Positions 1 to 9,165 are shown, numbered from the stretch's first letter. The stretch: 64,000 nucleotides of DNA from Thermorudis peleae (GCF_000744775.1 NZ_JQMP01000004.1:434001-498000); one strand, 5' to 3'. Translations and numbers: made by a program. The notes: a model not told the origin generated them from the sequence alone.

Positions 1-98
1 GCACCACCGGCAAGTTCAACATCGACTTCAACGGTCGGATTCCCTCGTGAGTCGAGGATCTCCCGAGCACTCACACGGGTAATTGTCGTTCGACTCAT
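1..98 (-). CDS. eno: enolase, N-terminal fragment
   Basis: Reading the complement from ATG at 98 gives [20 protein letters not shown] followed by [13 protein letters not shown], the conserved enolase N-terminus (the I[16 protein letters not shown] block). Enolase interconverts 2-phosphoglycerate and phosphoenolpyruvate in cytoplasmic glycolysis. Only about 32 codons lie inside the window and the gene continues beyond base 1. A purine-rich Shine-Dalgarno (GAGGGGA) precedes the ATG at the usual distance. It is transcribed divergently from the pheS operon. Confidence 0.95.
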   Translation of the reverse strand, partial: MSRTTITRVSAREILDSRGNPTVEVDVELAGG

Positions 99-153
99 GC
101 GCCTATCCCCTCTGTACAACGTCCCTGCAGGGATTATAGAGATCGAGCGCGCG

Positions 154-182
154 TTGACAGCCCACAAGCCGCACGTTAAGCT
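154..182 (+). promoter_or_regulatory. sigma70-type promoter of the pheST-his operon
   Basis: A perfect -35 hexamer TTGACA (154-159) is separated by 17 bases from TAAGCT (177-182), which keeps the T1, A2 and T6 of the -10 consensus. Transcription would begin near 189 and leave a leader of almost 200 bases before pheS. Inferred from sequence only. Confidence 0.55.
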
Positions 183-239
183 CAACAGTGAGACAAGTGG
201 GGCGAAGATGTTGGGTACCTATAGATATGTCCAATTTCA

Positions 240-282
240 TCACCACCGCTGGCCGGCGTTGCCGGTTCATGGGCGGTGGTGA
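240..282 (+). promoter_or_regulatory. leader hairpin upstream of pheS
   Basis: TCACCACCGC (240-249) is perfectly complementary to GCGGTGGTGA (273-282), a 10-bp stem. Inside it CCGGC and GCCGG form a second, 5-bp stem. It lies within the predicted pheST leader and could be an antiterminator or pause structure. It is not a recognisable T-box: the required T-box sequence is missing or very degenerate. Confidence 0.45.
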
Positions 283-316
283 ACGCGTTCCATCCGCGCC
301 CAACACGGCAACCCGG

Positions 317-348
317 CGAGCAGGGGCACGGCCTCTGCTCGTTTCTTT
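317..348 (+). terminator. terminator-like hairpin (attenuator?) before pheS
   Basis: CGAGCAGGGG (317-326) pairs with CCTCTGCTCG (332-341), with one G-U pair and a 5-base loop, and TTTCTTT (342-348) follows. The flanking genes eno and pheS are divergent, so no gene needs an end-of-operon terminator here. A terminator inside the leader suggests transcription attenuation of pheST. The mechanism is inferred. Confidence 0.5.
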
Positions 349-385
349 GGCAAATGGCAAGGAGAGATGAGCAGGGAGCGAAACC

Positions 386-1432
386 GTGCATGGGGAAATT
401 GACCAGGTGCGCAACGAGGCGCTGGCAGCGCTTGCCGCTGCCCAGACGAGTTCAGCGCTCGCAGAATGGCATAGTCATTATCTTGGCCGGCGCGGCGTCT
501 TAACTCAGCTCATGCGCCAAATTAGCCAGATTCCACCAACCGAGCGGCCAGCGTATGGACAGGCAGTCAACGCACTGAAGGAGGAGCTTTCAGCTGCGTT
601 TACCGCGCGGCAACAAGAGGTGAGCGCTCAGGAACTCGCCCAACAACTCGCTGCTGAGACAGTCGATGTTACCCTGCCAGGTCGCCAGCCCACGTTGGGT
701 ACGCTTCACCCCGTAACGGCGATGATTCGCGAGGTAACTGGCATCTTCGCTCGCCTCGGATTCCAAGTCGTCGAAGGTCCAGAAGTTGAATACAGTGCCT
801 ATGCCTTCGACGCACTCAATATTCCGCAAGACCATCCGGCACGCGACGTCTGGGATACGATCTATATCGATTCACCGGGTCGTGAAATTGTCCTTCGTCC
901 TCACACCTCACCGATGCAAATTCGTGTCATGGAGCAACGGCAGCCACCAATCCGCGTGGTCGTTCCCGGACGGTGCTACCGCTACGAAGCCGTCGACGCG
1001 ACACATGAATGGCATTTCCACCAGATCGAAGGACTTGCTGTTGACGAGCACATCACCATGGCAGATTTGAAGGGGACACTTGCAGCCTTTGCACGGCAAC
1101 TCTTCGGGCAAGAGCGCCGGGTACGTTTTCGCTGCGACTATTTTCCCTTTGTCGAGCCAGGTGTGGATTTCGCTATTGACTGCATGTTCTGTCACGGTGA
1201 AGGCTGTCGGGTCTGCAAAGGAACTGGCTGGATCGAAATTCTCGGCGCAGGCATGGTTCATCCGCAGGTGCTCCGGAACGTCGGGTATGATCCCGAGCGC
1301 TACACGGGCTGGGCGTTCGGTATGGGGGTTGAACGGCTCGTCATGCTGAAATATGGAGTCCCTGATATTCGCCTGTTTTATCAGGGCGATCTCCGGTTTC
1401 TGGCACAGTTTAGCCGCACCACAGTCTGGTAG
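386..1432 (+). CDS. pheS: phenylalanyl-tRNA synthetase alpha subunit
   Basis: The 348-aa product is the catalytic class II subunit that, with PheT, charges tRNA-Phe in the cytoplasm as an alpha2-beta2 enzyme. An N-terminal coiled-coil arm (about residues 1-90) is followed by motif 2 (GRCYRYEAVDATHEWHFHQI) and motif 3 (GWAFGMGVERLVM, about 308-320). A four-cysteine cluster at about C266, C269, C274 and C277 (CMFC...GCRVC) looks like the zinc-binding knuckle found in some PheS proteins. The ATG is preceded by a GGGAG-type ribosome-binding site. It is the first gene of an operon, 14 bases before pheT. Confidence 0.97.
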   Translation: MHGEIDQVRNEALAALAAAQTSSALAEWHSHYLGRRGVLTQLMRQISQIPPTERPAYGQAVNALKEELSAAFTARQQEVSAQELAQQLAAETVDVTLPGRQPTLGTLHPVTAMIREVTGIFARLGFQVVEGPEVEYSAYAFDALNIPQDHPARDVWDTIYIDSPGREIVLRPHTSPMQIRVMEQRQPPIRVVVPGRCYRYEAVDATHEWHFHQIEGLAVDEHITMADLKGTLAAFARQLFGQERRVRFRCDYFPFVEPGVDFAIDCMFCHGEGCRVCKGTGWIEILGAGMVHPQVLRNVGYDPERYTGWAFGMGVERLVMLKYGVPDIRLFYQGDLRFLAQFSRTTVW

Positions 1433-1446
1433 GTGGGGAGAAGATC

Positions 1447-3900
1447 ATGCGCGTCTCGGTTCGATGGTTACGCGAGCTTGTCCCAACAGAACTGAGCACT
1501 GAAGCAATCGCGGAGCGATTAACGCTCGCCGGCCTTGCAGTCGAAGCGATTGAGCGAATCGGCGAGCACTGGGAAAAGATTTTCACTGGCCTGGTTGAGG
1601 CCATCGAGCCCCACCCCAATGCTGATCGGCTTGTCCTGGCGACTGTTGCAGCCGGCACCCATCGCCTCACCGTCGTCACTGGCGCACCGAATATCGCAGT
1701 CGGGCAAAAAGTTGCACTCGCTTTGCCCGGTGCCACCCTCTACGATGGCCATAGCATTGAGCCACGGCTGATGACGCTGACGCCCAGCACCATCCGCGGG
1801 ATACGTTCCGAGGGCATGGTCTGCTCGGAAAAAGAACTGGGGCTTTCAGATGACCATGAAGGTATTATGGTCTTGCCCGATGATACGCCAGTGGGTGTGC
1901 CACTCGCCGATGTCCTTGGCGATGAAGTGCTTGAAATCGAAATTACCCCCAACCTTGTTCATGCTTTTTCGATGATCGGTATTGCCCGTGAGTTAGGTGC
2001 TTTGACAAAGCAACCGGTCAACTATCCTGCCCTTGCAGAACTCGCTCCCTGCGGCGATCCAACGCTTGTGACAATTGACGCCCCCGATCTCTGTGCTCGG
2101 TTCGTCGGAGTCGTCATCGAAGGCGTCGAGCCAGTAGCGTCTCCGTGGTGGATGCAGCAGCGGCTCCGGGTAGCGGGCATGCGCCCAATCAATGCCATCG
2201 TCGATATCACCAACTATGTTATGCTCGAGTATGGTCAGCCACAGCACGCCTATGACCGTGCTCGGCTCCATGGTGGGCGCCTTATTGCCCGACGTGCGCG
2301 TCCCGGGGAAACACTTGAGACAATTGACCATGTCCACCGTACCCTTGACCCTGATACTCTCGTGATTGCTGATGAGGAACGAGCTGTTGGTATCGCTGGG
2401 ATTATGGGTGGACGTGAAAGTGAGATTGATGAAGAAACGCGCGTTGTCTTGCTCGAGACAGCAAACTTCGACATGCGCAGCATTCGGCGCACTGCGCGCG
2501 CTCAGCGCCTTCGCACTGAAGCTTCGGCACGCTTCGAGCGCGGACTTGATCCGAATCTCGCGTGGACGGCAACCCGCCGGGCTGTGATGCTCTTTCAGCA
2601 ACTCTTTCCTCAGAGTCGCATTACGAACGTCGCTGATGTCTACCCACATCCCCGCTTCCCGCGCCAGATCCAGGTACCACGACGGGAAATTCCACGTCTC
2701 CTTGGCACAGACTTCAGCGACGACGAGATCCTTGATGTTCTGCATCGGCTCGAACTCGCGCCAGAAGTTATCCAAGAGGGGCACGAGCAGGTTATCGTTG
2801 TGACCGTACCAACCTATCGCAGCGACCTGACCATTAAGGCGGACATTGTCGAAGAGATCGCACGCGTTATTGGCTATGATAAGCTTCCGGAACGGCTTCC
2901 CGTTGGACAGACGGTGCCGGTCGAAGTTGACCCACTACTTCAGCTTGTGCGCGCCGTCCAAGACACACTGGTCGGCGAAGGGCTTACCGAAATTATCACT
3001 TACCCCATGATCGATGAAGCAGCGCTCCGAGCGCTCGATCCGGCTGAGCGTGAGGCACCGAATCGCTATGGCTTTTTTGCTCGGCCTGATCTTCCGCTCG
3101 TTCGGGCAGTGAATCCGATTCGCCCAGAATGGTCAATGATGCGGCCCTCTCTGCTCCCAACGTTGCTCCGTGCAGGGGCAGAGCACTTGAAGTTCAATGC
3201 CGCTGTTTCTATCTTCGAAGTCGGCAAAGTTTACCTTCCACGTGGTGGTGATCAACTCCCCGACGAACGGCGGGTAGTCGGCTGTCTGCTCGCAGGCGTG
3301 CAGCACGTGCGTGACCTTTACCATGAAGAGCGACCGGTCGATTTCTTTGACCTTAAGGGCACGATTGAAGTGCTGCTGCCACGAGTTGGCGCGCTTGATG
3401 TCACCTTCCGTCCACTTGCTCACCCGAGCCTTCATCCTGGTCGAGCAGCAGAGATTGTGGTTAAAGGCGAGCCGGTTGGTGTGCTCGGCGAGGTGCATCC
3501 CCTGGTCGCTGAGCATTATGGCATCGAACGACATCACCGTGTCGTCGCAGCCGAAATTGACTTAAGCGCGCTGCTTGCACTCGGCCTTGAGCCAATCAGC
3601 GTGCATCCGGTATCGCGTTTCCAGCCAATTGAGCAGGACTTTGCCATCGTCGTTGACGAAGCTGTGCCAGCCGCGCTGGTGACGGAGGCCGTCCGTCTCG
3701 GTGCTGGTCCGCTCGCAACAAACGTCCGGCTCTTCGATGTCTACCATGGACCAGCCATCCCTGCAGGAAAGAAGAGCCTGGCATTCCGGGTAACATTCTC
3801 AGCGCTTGATCAGCCATTAAGTGACGAACAGCTTGCGAGCATCCGTGAGACAATTGCTCGCGTTGTGCACGAACGCGTTGGAGGAGCGCTACGCCAGTGA
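1447..3900 (+). CDS. pheT: phenylalanyl-tRNA synthetase beta subunit
   Basis: At 817 aa this is the full-length bacterial PheT. It has an N-terminal EMAP-II-like tRNA-binding domain (about residues 40-150, including EPHPNADRL), B3/B4 editing domains, B5 (around 405-475), the catalytic-like core and a C-terminal ferredoxin-fold anticodon-binding domain (about 723-816, ending near VHERVGGALRQ). It partners with PheS and hydrolyses misacylated Tyr-tRNA-Phe. GGGGAG lies ahead of the ATG. The stop overlaps the next gene's GTG start by four bases (GTGA), so translation is probably coupled. Confidence 0.97.
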   Translation: MRVSVRWLRELVPTELSTEAIAERLTLAGLAVEAIERIGEHWEKIFTGLVEAIEPHPNADRLVLATVAAGTHRLTVVTGAPNIAVGQKVALALPGATLYDGHSIEPRLMTLTPSTIRGIRSEGMVCSEKELGLSDDHEGIMVLPDDTPVGVPLADVLGDEVLEIEITPNLVHAFSMIGIARELGALTKQPVNYPALAELAPCGDPTLVTIDAPDLCARFVGVVIEGVEPVASPWWMQQRLRVAGMRPINAIVDITNYVMLEYGQPQHAYDRARLHGGRLIARRARPGETLETIDHVHRTLDPDTLVIADEERAVGIAGIMGGRESEIDEETRVVLLETANFDMRSIRRTARAQRLRTEASARFERGLDPNLAWTATRRAVMLFQQLFPQSRITNVADVYPHPRFPRQIQVPRREIPRLLGTDFSDDEILDVLHRLELAPEVIQEGHEQVIVVTVPTYRSDLTIKADIVEEIARVIGYDKLPERLPVGQTVPVEVDPLLQLVRAVQDTLVGEGLTEIITYPMIDEAALRALDPAEREAPNRYGFFARPDLPLVRAVNPIRPEWSMMRPSLLPTLLRAGAEHLKFNAAVSIFEVGKVYLPRGGDQLPDERRVVGCLLAGVQHVRDLYHEERPVDFFDLKGTIEVLLPRVGALDVTFRPLAHPSLHPGRAAEIVVKGEPVGVLGEVHPLVAEHYGIERHHRVVAAEIDLSALLALGLEPISVHPVSRFQPIEQDFAIVVDEAVPAALVTEAVRLGAGPLATNVRLFDVYHGPAIPAGKKSLAFRVTFSALDQPLSDEQLASIRETIARVVHERVGGALRQ

Positions 3901-5357
3901 CGACTGTTTCAACAACGGAGCCGACAACACCAATTGAGCGCCTCCGTGGCATGCCTGATATTGGCCCTGAGGTATATCGGCGGCGGGAGGCAATTCGTCA
4001 CACGCTTCAGGCCATTTTGGAGCAACACGGCTATCAGTTCATAGAGCCACCGGTCGTTGAAGCGACAGAGCTCTTCCTACGCAAATCTGGACCAGAACGA
4101 GTAGCCCAGATCTATGCCTTGCGCTATCGCAATCGTGATATCGCCCTCCGACCTGAGCATACGGCATCAGTACTGCGCTATTACGTTGAGGAGTTGCAGA
4201 ACGAGCCGCTGCCACTGCGTTTAGCGTATGTTGGGCCAGTTTTCCGCTATGAACGCCCACAAGCTGGGCGGAGTCGCCAGTTCACAGAACTTGGCTGCGA
4301 ACTCCTCGGCGCACCGAGTCCCTACGGTGATGCTGAGATTGTGCATCTCGCTGTTGAAAGCGTCACAGCGCTCGGGCTCACGCCACGACTGGTCGTTGGG
4401 CACATCGGCATTGTGCTGGAATTCCTCGATCGTCTGCCACTGCGCCAGCGTGTTCGCGACTGGTTGCTCTGGAGCATGGAACGGTTACGCAAGGGGCAGC
4501 CAGTTGATGTCGATGCTGCACTCGAAAGCTTGTCAGGAAATGAGCGGCTTGTTGCCCTCTATCACGAGCTTGGCCATGAACTCCGCGATATCTCACCAGA
4601 GCGGCTCGAGCGCTGGGTTCTTGGCATGCTTCGCGAAGTTGGTGTGCAACTCAGCGGAGGATCTCGAACACCGGAGGAGATTGTTGCCGGAGTACTGGCA
4701 AAGCTTAGTCGCGTGCAAGATCGGGAACACATCCTGCAAGCATTTGCGTTCACCCGTGAGTTAGCTGCATTGGAAGGACCGCCAGCGGAGGTTCTTCCAC
4801 AACTCCGCATGCTTCTTGACCGTCACGCGCTTGACCCGACGCCGATCCAGCAGATTGAGGCTGTGCTGCAATTGCTTCGTGCTTACGGTGTTGAAGAAGA
4901 CACCGTGGTGCTCAGCCCTGGCATGGCGCGCGGGTTGCATTACTACACCGGCGTGCTTTTTGAGGTCTATGCCGCCGAACAGCCACATCTTCAGCTTTGC
5001 GGCGGCGGTCGCTATGATGATCTCGCCCAGTTGCTCGGTGCCCGGCAGCCACTTCCCGCGTGTGGATTCTCCTGTGGTCTCGAGCGGCTTACTGAACTCG
5101 CCCGCGTGCCAGGCCCATCTCTGCCAGACATCACGCTGGTGGCACCTGTTACCCAGGAAGCCATGCCCCACGCAATCGCAACAGCAGAAGCACTGCGTCA
5201 GCGCAACGTGCAGGTTGAACTTGATGTGCGTGGCCGCTCTCCAAACGCCAACCGACGATACGCCCGACGTCGCGGTATTAGCCACGTGATCTTCGTTGAA
5301 GCAGACGGCTCAACACGCGTTGAGCAATTGCCTCTGAGGCAAGATGGACAGGAGTAA
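3897..5357 (+). CDS. HisRS-like class II protein: HisZ or histidyl-tRNA synthetase
   Basis: The 486-aa product has the HisRS catalytic fold. Motif 2 (FRYERPQAGRSRQF) is near residues 115-130, a HisA-type motif RGLHYYTGVLFE near 344, motif 3 GGGRYDDL, and GFSCGLERL. A HisRS-type anticodon-binding domain follows (about 411-475, VELDVRGRSPNANRRYARRRG), which most HisZ proteins lack. Two usually conserved HisRS positions differ: RGLDYY reads RGLHYY, and the Q of the QFHQLGCE-type block reads E (QFTELGCE). It lies directly before hisG, which suggests the HisZ regulatory subunit; the hisG product looks like the long form that normally needs no HisZ. Either identity is possible. The start is GTG. 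Confidence 0.85.
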   Translation: MTTVSTTEPTTPIERLRGMPDIGPEVYRRREAIRHTLQAILEQHGYQFIEPPVVEATELFLRKSGPERVAQIYALRYRNRDIALRPEHTASVLRYYVEELQNEPLPLRLAYVGPVFRYERPQAGRSRQFTELGCELLGAPSPYGDAEIVHLAVESVTALGLTPRLVVGHIGIVLEFLDRLPLRQRVRDWLLWSMERLRKGQPVDVDAALESLSGNERLVALYHELGHELRDISPERLERWVLGMLREVGVQLSGGSRTPEEIVAGVLAKLSRVQDREHILQAFAFTRELAALEGPPAEVLPQLRMLLDRHALDPTPIQQIEAVLQLLRAYGVEEDTVVLSPGMARGLHYYTGVLFEVYAAEQPHLQLCGGGRYDDLAQLLGARQPLPACGFSCGLERLTELARVPGPSLPDITLVAPVTQEAMPHAIATAEALRQRNVQVELDVRGRSPNANRRYARRRGISHVIFVEADGSTRVEQLPLRQDGQE

Positions 5358-5361
5358 GGAG

Positions 5362-6381
5362 ATGGCCCCAACCCTGCGTCTCGCTATCTCCTCGAAAGGG
5401 GCGTATGAGGAGGCAACGCTGCGCTTCCTTGAGAGCGCCGGCTTGCCAGTATGGCGTCCAAACCCACGGCAATATGTTGGTCGGATTAGTGGACTTGAGG
5501 GAGTCGACGTTCTGTTTCAACGAACAGAAGATATTGTCCACAAAGTTGCCGATGGTAGCGTCGACCTTGGGATTACCGGTTACGATTTAGTCGCAGAGCA
5601 TGCAAGTGACAATCCTGATGTGCTCGTCGTGCTCGACGATCTTGGCTTTCGGCGCTGTGAGCTTGTGCTCGCAGTTCCCGAGGGATGGCTCGACATTACG
5701 ACCATGGCTGATTTAGCCGATCTCTCAGTCGACTTTAAACGTTCCGGGCGCACGCTGCGCGTTGCGACGAAGTTCCCCAACTTAACACGTGATTTCCTCT
5801 ATCGCAACGGCGTGCATTACTTCAGCCTCGTTGATGCCCATGGGGCACTTGAAGTCGCTCCCGCGCTTGGACACGCGGACATTATTGCTGACCTCACTGA
5901 AACCGGGGTCACGCTGCGAGAAAACCGCCTAAGAATCCTTGAAGGTGGGGTGATTCTGCGAGCACAGGCCTGCCTTATCGCATCACGCCGTGGGTTACGA
6001 CAGGCCAGCGAAAAGCTCGAACGCGCGCGATCCATTCTTGAGCTCATCGAAGCACGGCTTCGGGCTCGTCACTACCGCGTGATTACGGCTAACGTGCGCG
6101 GCGAGAGTGAGGCAGCCGTCGCAGAACGCATCACCGCGAACGTGGCGATTGCCGGTCAACAAGGACCGACACTCTCTCGGGTTTACCCAAAGTTCCCCGA
6201 TGCTGGCTGCACATGGTATGAAGTGCGGATCATTGTGCCGCGCGATCTCTTACTCCACGCCATCGACCACTTGCGTCAGGTGGGGAGCAGCGATATTACA
6301 GTCAACTCCCCCGACTATGTTTTCGCCCAACGGTGCGAGTCCTACGATCGGTTATGTGAAGCCGTGGAGCATGAGCCGTGA
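5362..6381 (+). CDS. hisG: ATP phosphoribosyltransferase, long form
   Basis: This enzyme joins ATP and PRPP, the first committed step of histidine synthesis. The 339-aa product has the HisG core (RLAISSKGAYEEA at the N-terminus, D-L-G-I-T-G-Y-D near residue 70, HADIIADLTETG near 175) and a C-terminal ACT-like regulatory domain (about 265-330, WYEVRIIVPRDLLLHAIDHL), typical of the histidine-inhibited long form. I chose ATG 5362 because AGGAG sits seven bases upstream and it clears the previous stop. An earlier ATG at 5344 would overlap the upstream gene and give 345 aa. It overlaps hisD by four bases. Confidence 0.95.
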   Translation: MAPTLRLAISSKGAYEEATLRFLESAGLPVWRPNPRQYVGRISGLEGVDVLFQRTEDIVHKVADGSVDLGITGYDLVAEHASDNPDVLVVLDDLGFRRCELVLAVPEGWLDITTMADLADLSVDFKRSGRTLRVATKFPNLTRDFLYRNGVHYFSLVDAHGALEVAPALGHADIIADLTETGVTLRENRLRILEGGVILRAQACLIASRRGLRQASEKLERARSILELIEARLRARHYRVITANVRGESEAAVAERITANVAIAGQQGPTLSRVYPKFPDAGCTWYEVRIIVPRDLLLHAIDHLRQVGSSDITVNSPDYVFAQRCESYDRLCEAVEHEP

Positions 6382-7736
6382 ACGAGCAACCAGTAACGAT
6401 CCGCGTTGTCACAACGTTTTCTGAGGCGTATCACCTTCTCACCGAGGCACGCCAGCGCTTCGATACTGTCCTCCCACCACAGGTCCAAAAGCGCATTCAA
6501 GAACTTTTTGGCAAGGCCTTAACGGCTGAAGAAATAGTCACCCAGATTATCCACGATGTTCGCCGTGAAGGTGATACAGCGCTGGTCCGGTACACGCACC
6601 TTCTCGATGGCGTCCAGCTTGAGTCCTTGGAAGTAACGCCAGAGGAGTTTGCGGCAGCGCGTCAGCGTGTTGCTCCTGATATTCGCACAGCACTAGAAGC
6701 AGCCGCAGCCCGGATCCGGGCCTTTCACGCGCAGCAGCGGAGCCAGACCTGGCTGACATTTGATGGGACTGGCACCTTTGGGCAACTCGTACGGCCGCTT
6801 GAACGTGTCGGCGTCTATGCGCCAGCAGGACGTGCGCCGTATCCTTCTTCTCTCTTAATGTCAGCAATTCCCGCACAGGTCGCAGGTGTTCGTGAAATTG
6901 TCATTTGTACCCCGCCACTGCCTGATGGCTCAGCACATCCACTGATTCTCACTGCAGCTGAAATTGCTGGCACGCATCGTGTGTTCAAAATTGGTGGCGC
7001 GCAAGCAATTGCAGCGCTCGCCTTGGGGACAGCCACGATCCCCAAAGTCGATAAGATCGTAGGGCCCGGCAATATCTTCGTCGTCCTCGCCATGCGTGCT
7101 GTCTTCGGAATTGTCGATATTGGACTGCTCCCAGGGCCAACTGAGACCTTGCTCATTGCAGATGACTCAGCAAATCCAGTACTCTGTGCCGCCGACCTTC
7201 TTGCGCAGGCCGAACATGATCCAATGGCGAGCGCGATTCTGCTGACAACGAGCGTGGACCTTGCCCAGCAGGTCGTTGCAGAGGTACAGCGACAACTACC
7301 ACGCCTCGAACGCGCCGCCATTGCACGTGAGGCATTGGAGCGCAATGGCCTCATTGCGGTCGTTCCCACGCTTGATGACGCGTTTACGCTTGCAAATGCC
7401 TATGCCCCTGAGCACCTCTGTTTGCTTGTGCAAGATGCCTGGCGTTACCTTGATAAAGTGATGCATGCTGGTGGTGTATTTCTTGGTGAACAGTCACCCG
7501 AAGTCATTGGCGATTATGTCGCCGGCCCAAGCCACGTGATGCCAACTGGCCAAACGGCACGATTTGCCTCACCACTCAACGTTGAAACATTCCTCAAGCG
7601 AACGAGCATCATCGCGGTCCATGAGTCTGGGCTGCGCTCCCTTGGGCCAACAGCCATCACACTTGCGCGAGCCGAAGGACTCACAGCACACGCCGCAGCA
7701 ATTGAGCAACGGCTCGAGCGGTTGCGGCCTGATTAG
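6378..7736 (+). CDS. hisD: histidinol dehydrogenase
   Basis: HisD catalyses the last two NAD-dependent oxidations of histidine synthesis, histidinol to histidine, and is a zinc enzyme. The 452-aa product matches the family across its length: RVGVYAPAGRAPYPSSLLM, KIGGAQAIAALALGT, VDKIVGPGNIFV, GPTETLLIAD, LLAQAEHD and APEHL. The start GTG overlaps the hisG stop as GTGA. The 3' end overlaps the convergent ruvA by four bases, both stop codons lying in the same CTAA/TTAG stretch. The other his genes of this window (hisIE) are far away, so histidine genes are dispersed. Confidence 0.97.
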   Translation: MNEQPVTIRVVTTFSEAYHLLTEARQRFDTVLPPQVQKRIQELFGKALTAEEIVTQIIHDVRREGDTALVRYTHLLDGVQLESLEVTPEEFAAARQRVAPDIRTALEAAAARIRAFHAQQRSQTWLTFDGTGTFGQLVRPLERVGVYAPAGRAPYPSSLLMSAIPAQVAGVREIVICTPPLPDGSAHPLILTAAEIAGTHRVFKIGGAQAIAALALGTATIPKVDKIVGPGNIFVVLAMRAVFGIVDIGLLPGPTETLLIADDSANPVLCAADLLAQAEHDPMASAILLTTSVDLAQQVVAEVQRQLPRLERAAIAREALERNGLIAVVPTLDDAFTLANAYAPEHLCLLVQDAWRYLDKVMHAGGVFLGEQSPEVIGDYVAGPSHVMPTGQTARFASPLNVETFLKRTSIIAVHESGLRSLGPTAITLARAEGLTAHAAAIEQRLERLRPD

Positions 7737-8317
7737 TGCAGCCGGGCAAGCCAGCGAAGCGCTGCCACAACGCGCTCCTCTGTCGTTGAGGCAGCCTCCG
7801 GATCAAGATGCGATGCCGCCTCACGGGCTTCGGCTGCCGAATACCCGAGAGCCATCAAGGCATCGACGACATCGTGATCAATTGGCACGCTCGGCCCTCG
7901 CTCCGATGGGACAAAAGCGGGAAGCTTGCCCCGCAGTTCAAGGATGATGCGACTCGCTGTTTTCCGCCCAACGCCCGGCGCTCGACTCAGCTGGTCAACG
8001 GCTTCTCGTGCAATCAAATCAGCGATGAAGTCCGGTGTGCCAAGGGAAAGGATGCTTAATGCAGCCTTGGGTCCGACGCCGCCGATCGTTAACAGGTGCT
8101 CAAATAGTACCAGCTCCTGCTCCGTAGCAAAGCCATACAGCGCAAGTTCATCCTCGCGTACCCGCAAATGTGTCCAGAGCGAGACCACCTCTCCAAGCGA
8201 GCCGAGGTCATCAAGCGTCGTTTGGCTCGTAAAAACTTGAAATGTGACTCCCTGGACATCGATGAGCACGAAGCCAGGCTGTTTTCCTACCAAGATGCCA
8301 CGAAGACCCCGAATCAT
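7733..8317 (-). CDS. ruvA: Holliday junction DNA helicase subunit RuvA
   Basis: RuvA binds four-way junctions and loads RuvB for branch migration. The 194-aa product has the N-terminal OB fold (MIRGLRGILVGKQPGFVLI), the tandem helix-hairpin-helix region (LLTIGGVGPKAALSILS and LSRAPGVGRKTASRIILEL) and a short C-terminal UBA-like domain III (DVVDALMALGYSAAEAREA) that contacts RuvB. ruvB and ruvC are not adjacent. The ATG overlaps the stop of the upstream amidohydrolase by four bases (ATGA). Confidence 0.97.
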   Translation of the reverse strand: MIRGLRGILVGKQPGFVLIDVQGVTFQVFTSQTTLDDLGSLGEVVSLWTHLRVREDELALYGFATEQELVLFEHLLTIGGVGPKAALSILSLGTPDFIADLIAREAVDQLSRAPGVGRKTASRIILELRGKLPAFVPSERGPSVPIDHDVVDALMALGYSAAEAREAASHLDPEAASTTEERVVAALRWLARLH

Positions 8318-9165
8318 CGCGCAGCCTCTGCCAGACGAAAGACACGCAGGGCATTCTGTCCGAGGATCAAGGCACGTTCCTGCTCGGTTAGCTCTACCTC
8401 AAGCACGCGACGCAAGAAGCGATCCTGCCGCAGGACAGGATAATCACTGGCAAACAAGACGCGATCAGCCCCAACGAGATCGACAACAGCGCGGAACACA
8501 CGAAAGCGGTAGAGATAGGTACTTGCGGCTGAATCATATACGACCTGACGGGTAAGTTCTGCAACTTCTGGCATGAGTTCATAAAACGGGAGGCCGCCGC
8601 CCCAATGTGCAGCGATGACGGGTTGCCCCGGAAAAGCTTCCAAGAACGAGATAAACCGCTGGGGCCAGGCGTTGCCTTTGCCAGGATACTGATGCCCGAG
8701 CGGCTCACTGACATGGAAAAGCAACGGCCGACTGAACGCTCGGCATACGTCTACCAGTGGAGCAAAGGCCTTCTGGTCATCAAAGGCAAAGCCTTGGGCA
8801 TCAGCATTGAGCTCGCCGATACCGACTGCGCCGCACAGAAAGCAACGCTCAGCCTCAGCAGCCGCAGTGGTTGTCCCAGGTACAACAATGCCAAGCCACG
8901 CAACGCGTCCGTTGCTTCGCTGGGCAGCGTCAGCAAGATACTCGTTATGCCACGCACAGAGCCCGGGATCATGCCATGGGAAACCACAAGCGATCGCGCA
9001 GTCGATACCAGCTCCATCCATTGCAGTAAGCAAATCCTCGAGCGTCGCAATCCGTGCACGCTCAGTGGCGTAGAGCGCGCCAAACCAAGGATCACGCTCG
9101 CAATACGTATCGCGGTGCGCCACAACCTCAGGAGGGAAAATGTGGACATGTGAATCAATAATCAT
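8314..9165 (-). CDS. amidohydrolase-2 family metal-dependent hydrolase
   Basis: The 283-aa product is a TIM-barrel amidohydrolase of the ACMSD/amidohydrolase-2 type. It starts with the metal-binding HxH on strand 1 (MIIDSHVHIFPPE), has a barrel His in PLLFHVSEP, a further His in VIAAHWGGGLPF, and the conserved Asp in RVLFASDYPVL. The substrate cannot be read from sequence; relatives are decarboxylases and hydrolases of cyclic or aromatic acids. It is co-transcribed with ruvA, with a four-base overlap, and sits 14 bases after the PP2C gene. Confidence 0.88.
   Translation of the reverse strand: MIIDSHVHIFPPEVVAHRDTYCERDPWFGALYATERARIATLEDLLTAMDGAGIDCAIACGFPWHDPGLCAWHNEYLADAAQRSNGRVAWLGIVVPGTTTAAAEAERCFLCGAVGIGELNADAQGFAFDDQKAFAPLVDVCRAFSRPLLFHVSEPLGHQYPGKGNAWPQRFISFLEAFPGQPVIAAHWGGGLPFYELMPEVAELTRQVVYDSAASTYLYRFRVFRAVVDLVGADRVLFASDYPVLRQDRFLRRVLEVELTEQERALILGQNALRVFRLAEAAR

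Noticed and set aside
270-305. T-box-like GGTGGTGAACGCG before pheS
   Set aside because: It departs from AGGGTGGNACCGCG, no stem I with a Phe specifier could be drawn, and the same bases fit better in the 240-282 hairpin.
1993-2784. 263-aa open frame on the minus strand inside pheT
   Set aside because: It is antisense to conserved pheT coding sequence, has no ribosome site or recognisable domain, and matches the codon shadow of pheT.
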